Positions 37,468-47,211 of a stretch of 64,000 nucleotides of DNA are shown here, piece by piece. The translations under genes and the position numbers were made by a program. Each line of letters starts with the position of its first letter. The stretch's first letter is position 1. Below the pieces are notes generated by a model that saw nothing but the letters and a program-made list of their open reading frames with translations, made no database searches and was not told the DNA's origin. The DNA is from Pustulibacterium marinum (GTDB lineage: Bacteria > Bacteroidota > Bacteroidia > Flavobacteriales > Flavobacteriaceae): the NCBI RefSeq assembly GCF_900116665.1, contig NZ_FPBK01000009.1, positions 113,928 to 177,927 on the forward strand. Reading direction: 5' to 3'.

Positions 37468-38457
37468 TTAAAATTGATATTTCTTACTTTGTATAAACTT
37501 AAGCAATTTTTTGTAAGAAATCTCATTTTCGCCAAAAACTATCATCTCTTTTATTGCATCTTTACATGCATTAGATATATCTGCATAACTTAATCCAATA
37601 CTTATATCAGCCAACTCTAATAAATAATTATCATCAATTCCTTTGTACCCCTTAAGTTGAGTTTTTAAAAGCTTCATTATTTCTTCCTTAGAAGGAAGAG
37701 GATATTGTATAATATCATCAAATCTCCTAAACAAAGCCTTATCTAAAGATTCTGGCAAATTGGTAGCTGCTATAATAATACTTGTAGATTCGTCCTTTTC
37801 TATATTCATCAAGAAACTATTAAGAACCCTTTTTATCTCTCCAACATCATTCCCGTAATTTCTATTAGCTCCTATTGAATCAAACTCATCAAATAAATAA
37901 ACTGCTCTATGCTGGTACATAGAATCAAAAATCAATTTCAATTTGGCTATTGATTCTCCCATATATCTTGAAATCAACCCATCTAAACGAATCAAAAAAA
38001 GTGGAATCTTAAGTTCTCCTGCGAGTGCTTTAGCTGTCATTGTTTTTCCACAACCTGGAGGTCCTACTAACAATAGTTTTTTTCTTGGTTGTAGATTATG
38101 TTGTAATAATTGATCATACTTTCTCTGCTCATGAATAATTCGATATAAAGACTCTGACACTTCTTCATTAAGCACCATATTCTTTAAACTTATGTTCGAC
38201 CTATGTAATTCTAATAAGTCATGTAATTCCTTTTGAGCTTCATTTACATGTAGAATTCTAGTCTTAGCAGTATTTAAAGACTCCGTATTCCTTTGTTTCT
38301 TAATATCTTCAATTAAAATCTTTAATTCTTGAGCTAACTTAACGTGTCCTTTTTTTGCTTCTGAAGCAGCAATTTGCATAGCTGTGGAATAAAAACGACT
38401 CTCATCATTATCACCATAACTTTTTAACAATGCTATTATTTTTTCTGCTGCTGCCAT
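37468..38457 (-). CDS. ietA: IetA-like AAA ATPase
   Basis: The 329-residue classical AAA ATPase has about 95 N-terminal helical residues and then an ATPase core. Walker A is GPPGCGKT (132-139). Walker B is YLFDEFD with Asp190 and Glu191. The second region of homology has NLPESLDKALFRRFD near 235, with the Arg pair expected of arginine fingers. It is the first gene of the pair with the subtilisin-like protease; in the Ti-plasmid system this partner acts as the antitoxin or regulator. A minus-strand -7 element (TATATTTG) lies 22 bp upstream. The pair is visibly AT-richer than the adhesin gene beside it, consistent with transfer. Confidence 0.82.
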   Translation of the reverse strand: MAAAEKIIALLKSYGDNDESRFYSTAMQIAASEAKKGHVKLAQELKILIEDIKKQRNTESLNTAKTRILHVNEAQKELHDLLELHRSNISLKNMVLNEEVSESLYRIIHEQRKYDQLLQHNLQPRKKLLLVGPPGCGKTMTAKALAGELKIPLFLIRLDGLISRYMGESIAKLKLIFDSMYQHRAVYLFDEFDSIGANRNYGNDVGEIKRVLNSFLMNIEKDESTSIIIAATNLPESLDKALFRRFDDIIQYPLPSKEEIMKLLKTQLKGYKGIDDNYLLELADISIGLSYADISNACKDAIKEMIVFGENEISYKKLLKFIQSKKYQF

Positions 38458-38479
38458 TTTCTTAACTAAAATTTGAGTG

Positions 38480-38487
38480 CAAATATA
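38480..38487 (-). promoter_or_regulatory. -7 element of ietA (TATATTTG on the minus strand)
   Basis: The plus strand reads CAAATATA. It is an exact TAnnTTTG match 22 bp upstream of the ietA start. Confidence 0.6.
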
Positions 38488-38544
38488 CTCTCTAACAAAA
38501 ACATATCACATTTTTAAATTTAAATATTATTTTTTAGAATCAAT

Positions 38545-38771
38545 AAAAAAACCTCCCTTTTTCGTATCTTAGAAAAACACCATTTTGGGCTGTGTTACAC
38601 TTCCAAAAACAGCCGAAAAAACTCAAAAATTAAAAGAGATGTCCCGTAGATACCCCGTGTTTTCACTAATGGGCAATACTACCGCAACCGAACGGCAACC
38701 AATTCGCCACATTGCAAAAACACTTGCAACCCTACTAAACACTAACACTCCCAGCGATATCGCTTTAAAAA
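38545..38771 (+). repeat. Long direct repeat, copy A (about 227 bp)
   Basis: This copy matches 46608-46856 with about ten substitutions and one 22-bp indel. It begins A7-CCTCCC, then carries a promoter-like TATCTTAG (38565-38572), a GGCTGT / ACAGCC inverted repeat (38588-38614) and a TCCCGTAGATACCCCGTG segment. A 78-codon frame crosses it, but differences between the copies are mostly non-synonymous and the indel breaks the frame, so it is probably not protein-coding. The rest of the 38458-38918 gap holds the ietA promoter and an AT-rich leader to the adhesin gene. Confidence 0.9.
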
Positions 38772-38918
38772 TGACTAAAGTGATTGCAAATAAGGTTATG
38801 AATACAAAACAACATAGATAACTATTAATTCTAAAAAATACCCAATTCTGGATATTTACTTACTCTAAAATTATGCTTTTATTTACAGTTTATTAAAAAC
38901 CTAAAAACTCAGCTGTAG

Positions 38919-41900
38919 ATGAAAAAACTATACCGGCTCTTAATATTAGCGTTATTGATTCTCGGAACAACACACGTCGCAAGTATACTAATACCTACGG
39001 TAGTACTCACAAATATACATGCTACTAATGCTTTCTATAATACTCCAATACCAGAAAATATTTTTACTCAACTAGAGGATGATTTAGAGGTTAGCATTGC
39101 TCCTGTTTCACAAAACGAGTGTGCTGGCACTAATCTCAACTTTAGCGCTACTGTTACAGGTGGTACAGCACCCTATACCTATGAATGGAATTTTGGTGAC
39201 GGAAATACTGCCAATACCCAAAATACTACCCATGCCTTTAATCCTTCCTTTGGTTGTGGTACTCCTTCTTACACTGTTACTGTAACCATTACAGATGCCG
39301 ATGATACTACAGTGAGCACAACTACCTCAGTGAGTGTATTACAAAAACCGCATGTAGACATAGAAGATGTAGATGTACCCTACGATCCTTTTAGAAATTG
39401 TGACAACAATCCAACACTGAATAATCCTGACTATACCATTACGGTTGGTAATATTTCTAACTCTAGTAGCTGTACTAGCAGTTATACTCTTAGTTGGGGA
39501 GATGGCAGTGCCAATGTAACCAACCTATCCATGAGCGATTTTCCGCTTACTCATACCTACACAGCTTTGGGCGCTTATAATTTAACCCTTACGGCTCATG
39601 CAACAAACGGGTGCGACAACAGTGTTACCTACGTAGTTGCTAACCAAACCAACCCAGCCGGTAGTTTGGGCACCCTTGGCTCTACCACAGGACTCTGTGC
39701 TCCGGCTACAGTACCCTTTACCATTGGTAATTGGGAGCTCAACTCTCCGGGGACTGAATATATTTTAGACTTTGGTGATGGAGAATCTACTACACTTACA
39801 CACCCCTTAAACGATACAAATACTACCCATACTATAGAGCATAACTATTCCACTTCTTCGTGCCCCAATCAAACTTTTACGGCCATCCTTACTGTAACTA
39901 ATGCCTGTGATGGCACTCCATATACCGCAGGAAATATCCAAATAAGAATTCAACCTGAAGCCGAATTTACTGCACTAGAATATGGTTGTGCTGGCAATAG
40001 TATCACCTTTATCAATACTACCGAAGGCGGCTATGTAGGAAGTAGCTGCTCTACCTATGCCGACTATGAATGGGATTTTGGCGATCCTGCTTCTGGTGAT
40101 GCCAACACCTATAGTAGCTCTGGGCCTACTGCGCCCAATGCAAACCACACCTTTACAAGCGCTGGCACCTATACCGTAACCCTTACTACTACTAACAGCT
40201 GTGGTACTAGCAGCTATTCTAAAGATATTTGTATTGATGACGGCGTCCCTACCTCTAGCTTTACACTCAATAATACAGAAGGTTGCGAAACCTTAAGTGT
40301 ACAAGCTACTAATACCACCGCCAATGCCAACTCTTGCCATACCGAATACAGCTGGTCTGTAGCCTATACGCAAGATAACTGCGGAACACCGCCACCTAGT
40401 AATACAAATTACTTTGCAAACGGAAGTAGCAATACCGATGAGCATCCTGAATTTTATTTTCCGAATCCGGGAACCTATGAAATTACCCTTACTTCTGAAA
40501 ATTCTTGTGGTACTCACCAAGCGTCACAAACTGTTCAAGTAAAAAATCCGCCTGAAGTTACTATTGATGCTATTGCTGATGTGTGTGGTGGTACCGAAGC
40601 TACCATTACCCCAACTGCCACTGTAACTAACTGTGGCAATGACGAGGTAAGCTACTTATGGACATTTACCGGCGGAACGCCCAGTAGTGCTATAACTGCT
40701 ACACCCACCGATATTCTCTACAGCCTTCCCGGTGAATATACTGTAACACTAGCGGTTACCAATGAGTGTGGTACTACAACAGCTACCCAAAATTTTACAG
40801 TAGCCCCGGAAGTACTAGCCGATGCTGGGACTGATACTACCATTTGTGAAGGTGCTACAACCACTCTTAATGGTTCTGGAGCTGGCGGAACAGGAGCTAA
40901 CTATACCTACTCATGGAGTCCGGCAACGGGCTTATCCAATACCGCTATAGCCACACCAACAGCCTCCCCAACCGAAACAACTACGTATACACTTACAGTA
41001 GCTAACGGTAATTGTTCTGGTAGCAGTGAAGTAACTGTTTATGTAAATGCATTTGATGTAGGTACGTTAAGCGATGCCCAAGTACTGTGTGAAGGAGATA
41101 CTCCCGAAACCATTACAGAACTGGCATCCCCTACAAGCGATGGTGCTATTAGCTACCAATGGCAACTTTCTACAGACAACAATACCTATACCGATATTAC
41201 CGGAGCTACCAATGCCACTTATACCCCTGATAACATTACACAAACTACGTGGTATCAAAGAACGGTTACCAGTGAAGTTAATGGTATTAGCTGTACCGTT
41301 AGTAACCCGCCTGTAAGCATCACACTCAACACCCTAACTCCGGGTGTTATTACAGCCGACCAAACCATCTGTAGTGGTGGTACCCCGGAAACATTATCTG
41401 CTGCTACTGCTACCGTAGCTACAGGGACGCTTTTATATCAATGGGAGTCTTCTACAGACAATACTATATTTACACCAATAGCAGGAGCAACCAATGCCAG
41501 TTATACTCCAACGGCACTAAGCAATGCTACCTGGTTTAGACGGATTGATTATAGCAGTCTTAACGGAACTAGTTGTAGTGCTATGACTAACACAATAGCT
41601 ATAACACTAACAAATGCGCCCACAATTACCGAAACACCCATAGCCTCACAAATTTTGTGTGAAGGAGATATTCCTGAAACACTCACAGTTGCTACCGATG
41701 CCACAGATACTACGTACTTTCAATGGTATAGCAACACAACCAATACCAACACTAACGGAACGCCTATTAGTGGCGCCACCACTGCCAGTTATAATCCGCC
41801 CACTACTACAGCAGGTATAGTTTACTACTATTGTGTAGTAAGCACCGATGGTGCAGGCTGTGATACTAATAGTGCTACTGCTACCATCAACGTAATTGGC

Positions 41901-44900
41901 GCCCCCACGATTACTACACAACCTATGGCTGAAACCTTATGCGAAGGAGTTGCTCCAAGTTCCCTAAGTGTTAGCTACCAAGGTGGAACCGGGACGCCCA
42001 CTTTACAATGGTATGAAAATACAGCAGATGATACCAGCAATGGAACACCCATTAGTGGTGCTACCAATACTACCTATACACCACCAGCCACTTTAGGCAC
42101 TGTGTACTACTATGCAGTTATTACATTCCCATCTCAAGGATGTAATGTGTTAACCTCTGTAACGGCAGCGGTAACCATACAGCAACTACCGGTTATTAGC
42201 AGTGGAACTACAATAACCGTTTGTAGCAACGAGAGCTTTACCTATACTCCAGATACCAGTAACAATACCGTACCAGAGAATACTCAATATACATGGAACA
42301 TGCCTACAGGCACAGGGTTTACTGGGGCAACCGCTGAAAATACCCCTACAGACAACTTTAGTCAGCAACTTGTAAATACAACGGCCAATACTGTTACAGC
42401 TCTCTACACGGTAACTCCTGTAGCAAATGGCTGTACAGGGAATCCGTTTGATGTAACGGTAACCATTCATCCCAAGGCCAACATCCCTGATACCGCTATT
42501 GAAATTTGTAACAACCAAGCTTTCAGTTTTGATCCTGCTACAGTAGCAACGCTGCTTCCAGACAATACCGTTTACAGTTGGGCTATTCCGGAGGGAAATG
42601 TTAGTGGTGGAGCTGCAGGCAATAATGCCAGTGTTATTTCTGGCAATTTAACCAATGCTACCACAAACGTAGTAACCACTGTGTATACTGTTACACCTAC
42701 CAGTCCGCAAGGAGCATGTGTTGGAGCCCCTTTTACGTTATCGGTACAAGTACACCCTAGCTTTAGCGTAAGTAGTACGACCTCTGAATATAACGGCTAT
42801 GAAATTAGTACCGCAGGTGGCAATGACGGGTTTATAAATCTAACACCAACCGGGGGCACGGGGAACTATACGTACAACTGGACAGGCCCAGATGGCTATA
42901 CCGCTACTACACAAAACGGCACCAATTTGGTAGCTGGCACCTATACCGTTACTATTAGTGATGGCCTCTGCGATCCCATTATCCTCATCATAGAAATGCA
43001 CGAACCGCTACCGCTAGTTATAGAAGAAGTATTGGCAGCTCATGTAGATGTAGACTGTTACGGTGATACGACCGGTGTTATAAGCATAAGCATTACCCAA
43101 GCGTCTATTAGCCCTTATACCTATGCCATTTACATTGAAGGCGTTACCCTTGTAGAGAGCAGTGCTGAAACTCCTAATGAAAACTATACTTTTGAGAATC
43201 TAGCTGCGGGCAATTATACCGTGAGTGTTACAGATGCAAATGGTACTGTAAAATACCTCAACAATTTAGAGATTACAGAGCCTGACAACCCCATTCTTGT
43301 CACCGCAACATTAAGTGACTTTAACGGTTTTAACACCAGTTGTTATGGCGCTCAAGACGCTGCTATTAGCACAAGCGTTTCCGGAGGCTATCCTCCTTAT
43401 AATTTCTCATGGACAGGCCCAGACGGATTCACCGCAAATACTCAAAACGTTGCCAACTTAACTCCGGGGATTTATGAAATTACTGTAACAGACAGTACCA
43501 ATGCCTGTGCTTTTACTGCTGCATATACCATTACAGAACCCGACACTGTAACTCTTACGGCAACCGTCACAGATTACAACGGCTATGAAATTGCTTGTCA
43601 GGGCGGCGATAGTGGCGCAATTAGTCTGACAATGAGTGGTGGTACCGGATATTACACCTATAGCTGGACAGGGCCAGACGGATTTACAGCTACAACAGCC
43701 TCTGTTACAGGACTCACAGAGGGCTCCTATGCCGTGACGGTTACCGATACGAATGGTTGTAGTACAGCAGATAACTTTACACTTAGTGAGCCAACAGGAC
43801 TATCTATTACTGAAAGCCATATAGATGTAATTTGTTTTGGAGATGCTACCGGAAGCATCGATGCTACTGTTACAGGAGGAACACCCGACACTAACGGAAA
43901 TTACTCCTACTTCTGGACAGGTCCTAATGGTTTTACAGCTACCACAGAAGATTTATCAAATATTGTAGCCGGCACCTATGAAGTAATAGCAACGGATGCC
44001 AACGGATGTACTATTAACATTAGTGCTACCTTAACGCAAGAACCCGAAATCATCATTACCCCAACCACTACTCCTATTAGCTGTTATGGTGCCAATGATG
44101 CTAGCTTAAGCCTTGAAGTTAGTGGCGGTAACCCGCCCTACGCTATTGTGTGGGCTAATTTTGCAGAAGGCACATACCAAGATAATTTAGCAGCTGGTAA
44201 TTATACCATTACCGTAACCGATGCTAGTAATTGTGTACAAAGTATCACCGTACCTATACCGGAAGCTCCTGAATTTGCAATCTATCCAGAGGTAGCTCAA
44301 ATTTCGTGTAATGGAGCTGATGACGGAAGTATTGCTTTGAATCTGGTTGGCGGTATTAATCCGGTTACTTTGGAATGGAGCGATGGAGACGACTCCGGGA
44401 CTACCCGCAACAACTTAACTGCTGGCACATATACGGTAACCATCACAGATGGTACTCCTTGTGTAATTATAGAAACCTTTGTGATTAGCGAACCAGCTCC
44501 ATTGGTATTATCCGGTAATGTGACTGACGCATTGGACTGTGACGAACCTGCTAGTGGAAATATCAACCTTTTGGTGAATGGAGGGATGCCGCCATACGTA
44601 TTTAATTGGTCTAATGGCGCCACTACCGAAGATCTTACCAATATACCCAACGGCAATTACAGCGTGGTGGTAACAGATGCCAACGGATGTACGGCAAATG
44701 CAAGTTTTACCATTACCAGACCCGATCCGCTACATCTTGATATTACAGATAACGAAATGGTAGATTGTGATGCCCATACTGTAGTGCATCAGTATACCGC
44801 CAATGCCATAGGAGGAATTCCGCCTTACACTTATAGCTGGAGTAGCGGAACCGTTTCTGGTGCTAACAACGAAAACATGACAACCTCAGTTAGCAACGGA

Positions 44901-45512
44901 ACCATTATAGTTACTGTAACCGATGGCTATGGTTGTACTATTACTGAAACTTTTGAATCTACCGTTAATGCATTGGGCGATGCTTATTTTGAACCCTATT
45001 CCCTTAGCTATGGTAGTCATCAAGAATATAGTATCTATGATCCCATAACATTCGACAACTTATCTGAAGGAGATTACTTTGTGGTCAGCTGGAATTTTGG
45101 TGACGGCAATTATAGTTCTTCTGTAAACCCCGTACATACCTATACCACTCCCGGCACTTATACCGTTACGCTGGTAGTAAACTATGACTACGGATGCCAG
45201 GAAACTTACGAAATTACCATTACCGTAACCGAAGGCTATCGCGTTATGATTCCGAATAGCTTTACCCCTAATAACGATGGTATTAACGACTATTTTACTC
45301 CTACATATAAGGGGATTGGTTCCATTGAACTTAAGATTTACGACACTTGGGGCAATCTGGTGTATCTGGAAAAAGGTGAAACTATTCAGGGATGGAATGG
45401 ACTTCGCAACGGCTACGAAGCCGAAAATGGTAACTACCATTACCGCATTACCGGAGAAAGCTTTTATGGCGCAACTTTTAACTACCAAGGAGCATTTACG
45501 CTTTTAAAATAA
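38919..45512 (+). CDS. Giant PKD/SprB-repeat T9SS type B adhesin
   Basis: The 2197-residue protein begins with a hydrophobic signal-like segment (1-34). Several PKD domains follow (about 60-650; WNFGDGN, LSWGDGS, WDFGDP motifs), then Ig-like repeats with LCEGD and YYCVVS-type strands (about 680-1290). About nine SprB-type repeats (about 1297-2024) have C-x-G-x-DG, GGTPPY-like, W-x-GPDGF and YTVTVTD elements. A last PKD domain and a type B C-terminal domain (from about 2109, SFTPNNDGINDYF) complete it. This resembles SprB-like gliding or attachment adhesins exported by T9SS. The PorP/SprF gene follows after 6 bp. The frame is unbroken despite heavy internal repetition. Confidence 0.9.
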   Translation: MKKLYRLLILALLILGTTHVASILIPTVVLTNIHATNAFYNTPIPENIFTQLEDDLEVSIAPVSQNECAGTNLNFSATVTGGTAPYTYEWNFGDGNTANTQNTTHAFNPSFGCGTPSYTVTVTITDADDTTVSTTTSVSVLQKPHVDIEDVDVPYDPFRNCDNNPTLNNPDYTITVGNISNSSSCTSSYTLSWGDGSANVTNLSMSDFPLTHTYTALGAYNLTLTAHATNGCDNSVTYVVANQTNPAGSLGTLGSTTGLCAPATVPFTIGNWELNSPGTEYILDFGDGESTTLTHPLNDTNTTHTIEHNYSTSSCPNQTFTAILTVTNACDGTPYTAGNIQIRIQPEAEFTALEYGCAGNSITFINTTEGGYVGSSCSTYADYEWDFGDPASGDANTYSSSGPTAPNANHTFTSAGTYTVTLTTTNSCGTSSYSKDICIDDGVPTSSFTLNNTEGCETLSVQATNTTANANSCHTEYSWSVAYTQDNCGTPPPSNTNYFANGSSNTDEHPEFYFPNPGTYEITLTSENSCGTHQASQTVQVKNPPEVTIDAIADVCGGTEATITPTATVTNCGNDEVSYLWTFTGGTPSSAITATPTDILYSLPGEYTVTLAVTNECGTTTATQNFTVAPEVLADAGTDTTICEGATTTLNGSGAGGTGANYTYSWSPATGLSNTAIATPTASPTETTTYTLTVANGNCSGSSEVTVYVNAFDVGTLSDAQVLCEGDTPETITELASPTSDGAISYQWQLSTDNNTYTDITGATNATYTPDNITQTTWYQRTVTSEVNGISCTVSNPPVSITLNTLTPGVITADQTICSGGTPETLSAATATVATGTLLYQWESSTDNTIFTPIAGATNASYTPTALSNATWFRRIDYSSLNGTSCSAMTNTIAITLTNAPTITETPIASQILCEGDIPETLTVATDATDTTYFQWYSNTTNTNTNGTPISGATTASYNPPTTTAGIVYYYCVVSTDGAGCDTNSATATINVIGAPTITTQPMAETLCEGVAPSSLSVSYQGGTGTPTLQWYENTADDTSNGTPISGATNTTYTPPATLGTVYYYAVITFPSQGCNVLTSVTAAVTIQQLPVISSGTTITVCSNESFTYTPDTSNNTVPENTQYTWNMPTGTGFTGATAENTPTDNFSQQLVNTTANTVTALYTVTPVANGCTGNPFDVTVTIHPKANIPDTAIEICNNQAFSFDPATVATLLPDNTVYSWAIPEGNVSGGAAGNNASVISGNLTNATTNVVTTVYTVTPTSPQGACVGAPFTLSVQVHPSFSVSSTTSEYNGYEISTAGGNDGFINLTPTGGTGNYTYNWTGPDGYTATTQNGTNLVAGTYTVTISDGLCDPIILIIEMHEPLPLVIEEVLAAHVDVDCYGDTTGVISISITQASISPYTYAIYIEGVTLVESSAETPNENYTFENLAAGNYTVSVTDANGTVKYLNNLEITEPDNPILVTATLSDFNGFNTSCYGAQDAAISTSVSGGYPPYNFSWTGPDGFTANTQNVANLTPGIYEITVTDSTNACAFTAAYTITEPDTVTLTATVTDYNGYEIACQGGDSGAISLTMSGGTGYYTYSWTGPDGFTATTASVTGLTEGSYAVTVTDTNGCSTADNFTLSEPTGLSITESHIDVICFGDATGSIDATVTGGTPDTNGNYSYFWTGPNGFTATTEDLSNIVAGTYEVIATDANGCTINISATLTQEPEIIITPTTTPISCYGANDASLSLEVSGGNPPYAIVWANFAEGTYQDNLAAGNYTITVTDASNCVQSITVPIPEAPEFAIYPEVAQISCNGADDGSIALNLVGGINPVTLEWSDGDDSGTTRNNLTAGTYTVTITDGTPCVIIETFVISEPAPLVLSGNVTDALDCDEPASGNINLLVNGGMPPYVFNWSNGATTEDLTNIPNGNYSVVVTDANGCTANASFTITRPDPLHLDITDNEMVDCDAHTVVHQYTANAIGGIPPYTYSWSSGTVSGANNENMTTSVSNGTIIVTVTDGYGCTITETFESTVNALGDAYFEPYSLSYGSHQEYSIYDPITFDNLSEGDYFVVSWNFGDGNYSSSVNPVHTYTTPGTYTVTLVVNYDYGCQETYEITITVTEGYRVMIPNSFTPNNDGINDYFTPTYKGIGSIELKIYDTWGNLVYLEKGETIQGWNGLRNGYEAENGNYHYRITGESFYGATFNYQGAFTLLK

Positions 45513-45518
45513 ACAAGC

Positions 45519-46523
45519 ATGAAAAAAAATTTACTAATCACCCTACTTTTCATCTATGCATTTGCGAATGCCCAAGATCCTATTTACACTCAATATTACA
45601 ACATTCCGCAAGTGATTAATCCGGGTGCTACCGCTATTAGAGAATCCGCTTCAGCCGGAATTATTCACCGAAGTCAATGGCCAGAAGCAGATCTTAAAAT
45701 CAATTCAAACTACGCCTTTTACAATACATATTCTGAAGAAATGAATAGTGCATTGGGAGTTAACATTTTAAGCCAGCGAGAATCATTTTCAAAATACCAC
45801 CTTACTCAGGTTAATTTTGCATATGCCTACAGAGTTCAATTAAATAGAAATTGGTTTTTTCATCCCGCTATAGAAGTGGGGTACGGAAATAAATCATACG
45901 GATTTCAGAATCTGGTTCTAGGAGACCAGCTCAATATAGACTCAGGAACAATTAACCCAACAACTGCAGACCCCACCATCTTAAATGAAAATGTAGGGTA
46001 TTTTGATTTTAGTGCCGGAGCTATTATTAATACCGATAAATTTTGGTTTGGTATTACCATTAAACATTTAAACCGACCTGAAATTGACTTTACTAATTCA
46101 AAAAACATGCGGTTAGATATGTTCTACTCTTTCTCTGGAAGCTACACATTTGGTTTCCAAGAACTACCTAGAATATTGCCTAACAACACCCAGCTTTTGG
46201 TATCTGCTAACTATATGCAACAAGGCAGTTATAACCGATTAGATGTTGGTGCCGGAGTTCAATTTAGTTCTATTACCGTTGGTGCCATTGCTGCTACCAA
46301 TCCTTCTAATATTTCAGACAATGGTATTACCTCTATAAATCCCTACCTAAGCTTTGAGTACGAACATTTTAGAATTGGCTATTCTTATGATATTGTAACT
46401 AACGGTATGGGACGTAACGGAGGCGTTCACGAGATCTCTTTTGTGTACCTCTTTGACCTTATTAAAGATTGTGATGGTTGTCCCAGGTACTTTAAACCAA
46501 AATCGAAGACGTATTTGTACTAA
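45519..46523 (+). CDS. PorP/SprF-family outer-membrane protein
   Basis: The 334-residue protein has a signal peptide (cleavage near ANAQ, residue 19) and the opening DPIYTQYYNIPQVINPG typical of the PorP/SprF family. A beta-barrel follows with repeated aromatic strands. In gliding Bacteroidota, SprF-type proteins sit in the outer membrane and help one dedicated type B cargo to be exported or anchored, and they are usually encoded right after it. The 6-bp gap to the giant adhesin fits exactly. The C-terminus (CDGCPRYFKPKS) is Cys-containing, unlike the usual barrel end. Confidence 0.92.
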   Translation: MKKNLLITLLFIYAFANAQDPIYTQYYNIPQVINPGATAIRESASAGIIHRSQWPEADLKINSNYAFYNTYSEEMNSALGVNILSQRESFSKYHLTQVNFAYAYRVQLNRNWFFHPAIEVGYGNKSYGFQNLVLGDQLNIDSGTINPTTADPTILNENVGYFDFSAGAIINTDKFWFGITIKHLNRPEIDFTNSKNMRLDMFYSFSGSYTFGFQELPRILPNNTQLLVSANYMQQGSYNRLDVGAGVQFSSITVGAIAATNPSNISDNGITSINPYLSFEYEHFRIGYSYDIVTNGMGRNGGVHEISFVYLFDLIKDCDGCPRYFKPKSKTYLY

Positions 46524-46607
46524 GAAGATTAGCTACATTATAAATAGATAAATTCAATATCCAATTGGACCCCGTAACTTTCTATAAAAAACAATAAAAA
46601 ATCCCAC

Positions 46608-46856
46608 AAAAAACCTCCCTTTTTCGTATCTTAGAAAAACACCAATTTGGGCTGTGTTACACTTCCAAAAACAGCCGAAAAAACTCAAAAATCAGAAGAG
46701 ATGTCCCGTAGATACCCCGTGTATCTCCCGTAGATGTCCCGTGTTTTCACTAATGGGCAATACTACCGCAACCGAACGGCAACCAATGCGCCACATTATA
46801 AAAACACTCGCAACCCTACTAAAAACTAACACTCCCAGCAATATCACTTTAAAAAT
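46608..46856 (+). repeat. Long direct repeat, copy B (about 249 bp)
   Basis: This is the counterpart of 38545-38771 in the same orientation. It has an extra 22 bp (ATCTCCCGTAGATGTCCCGT plus GT) that is an imperfect tandem copy of the preceding GATGTCCCGTAGATACCCCG-type unit. The promoter-like TATCTTAG is at 46627-46634. Together the copies bracket the adhesin-PorP unit. Confidence 0.9.
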
Positions 46857-47211
46857 AAATAGTATTTCCAGTGAAACCTTTTTCTTGTCAATATACCCAC
46901 ATACAGGCTAGCCACCACAACCAAATACCTCCTGTAATACTAAGAAAAACAAGGTAGTTACTGTTACTACAAAGAGCAACAGCAAGCACCAGCGTAGCCT
47001 ACTCAAAAAACACTACTGAAACGGGCATGGCAGCACTATGCACCTAAACATCCCTAGATTCAGGGAGGTCTGGTATACGGAAAACCGTGAAAATTACACA
47101 TAGGCTTCAATTTCTTATGAAAAGAACTTTAAAACAGGTAATTATTTTTATACCTTTAAAAAAGTTGTGATATCGAAGTAAATTTCCTAACCATTCTTTT
47201 GTAAAAATAAA
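46857..47211. other. Intergenic stretch upstream of the macroglobulin gene
   Basis: No convincing gene is present. The stretch holds two small inverted repeats (TCCCT / AGGGA at 47051-47066 and ACGG-AAAA-CCGT at 47077-47088) and a -7-like TACCTTTA at 47151-47158 for the next gene. The part from 46911 to 47100 is less AT-rich than the region around it and may be a gene remnant. Confidence 0.4.
47151..47158 (+). promoter_or_regulatory. -7-like element TACCTTTA of the macroglobulin gene
   Basis: It matches TAnnTTTG at seven of eight positions and lies 53 bp before the start. Confidence 0.4.

Noticed and set aside
38585..38821. 78-codon open frame across repeat copy A
   Set aside because: It starts at TTG, and the matching frame in copy B is shifted by a 22-bp indel; differences between copies are mostly non-synonymous. 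Better explained as a non-coding repeat.
42780..44990. Regular spacing of similar segments, considered as a tandem DNA repeat or CRISPR-like array
   Set aside because: The period matches SprB-type protein repeats of about 75-90 residues, with diverged DNA and no short identical repeats with unique spacers.
39097..45500. Numerous 60-140-codon frames on both strands within the giant adhesin gene
   Set aside because: They arise from repetitive, Thr/Gly-rich coding sequence; the 2197-codon frame with recognisable domains explains the region.
46654..46911. 85-codon open frame across repeat copy B
   Set aside because: Same reasoning as for copy A; the shared part is read in frame only after the indel, and the C-terminal part is unrelated sequence.
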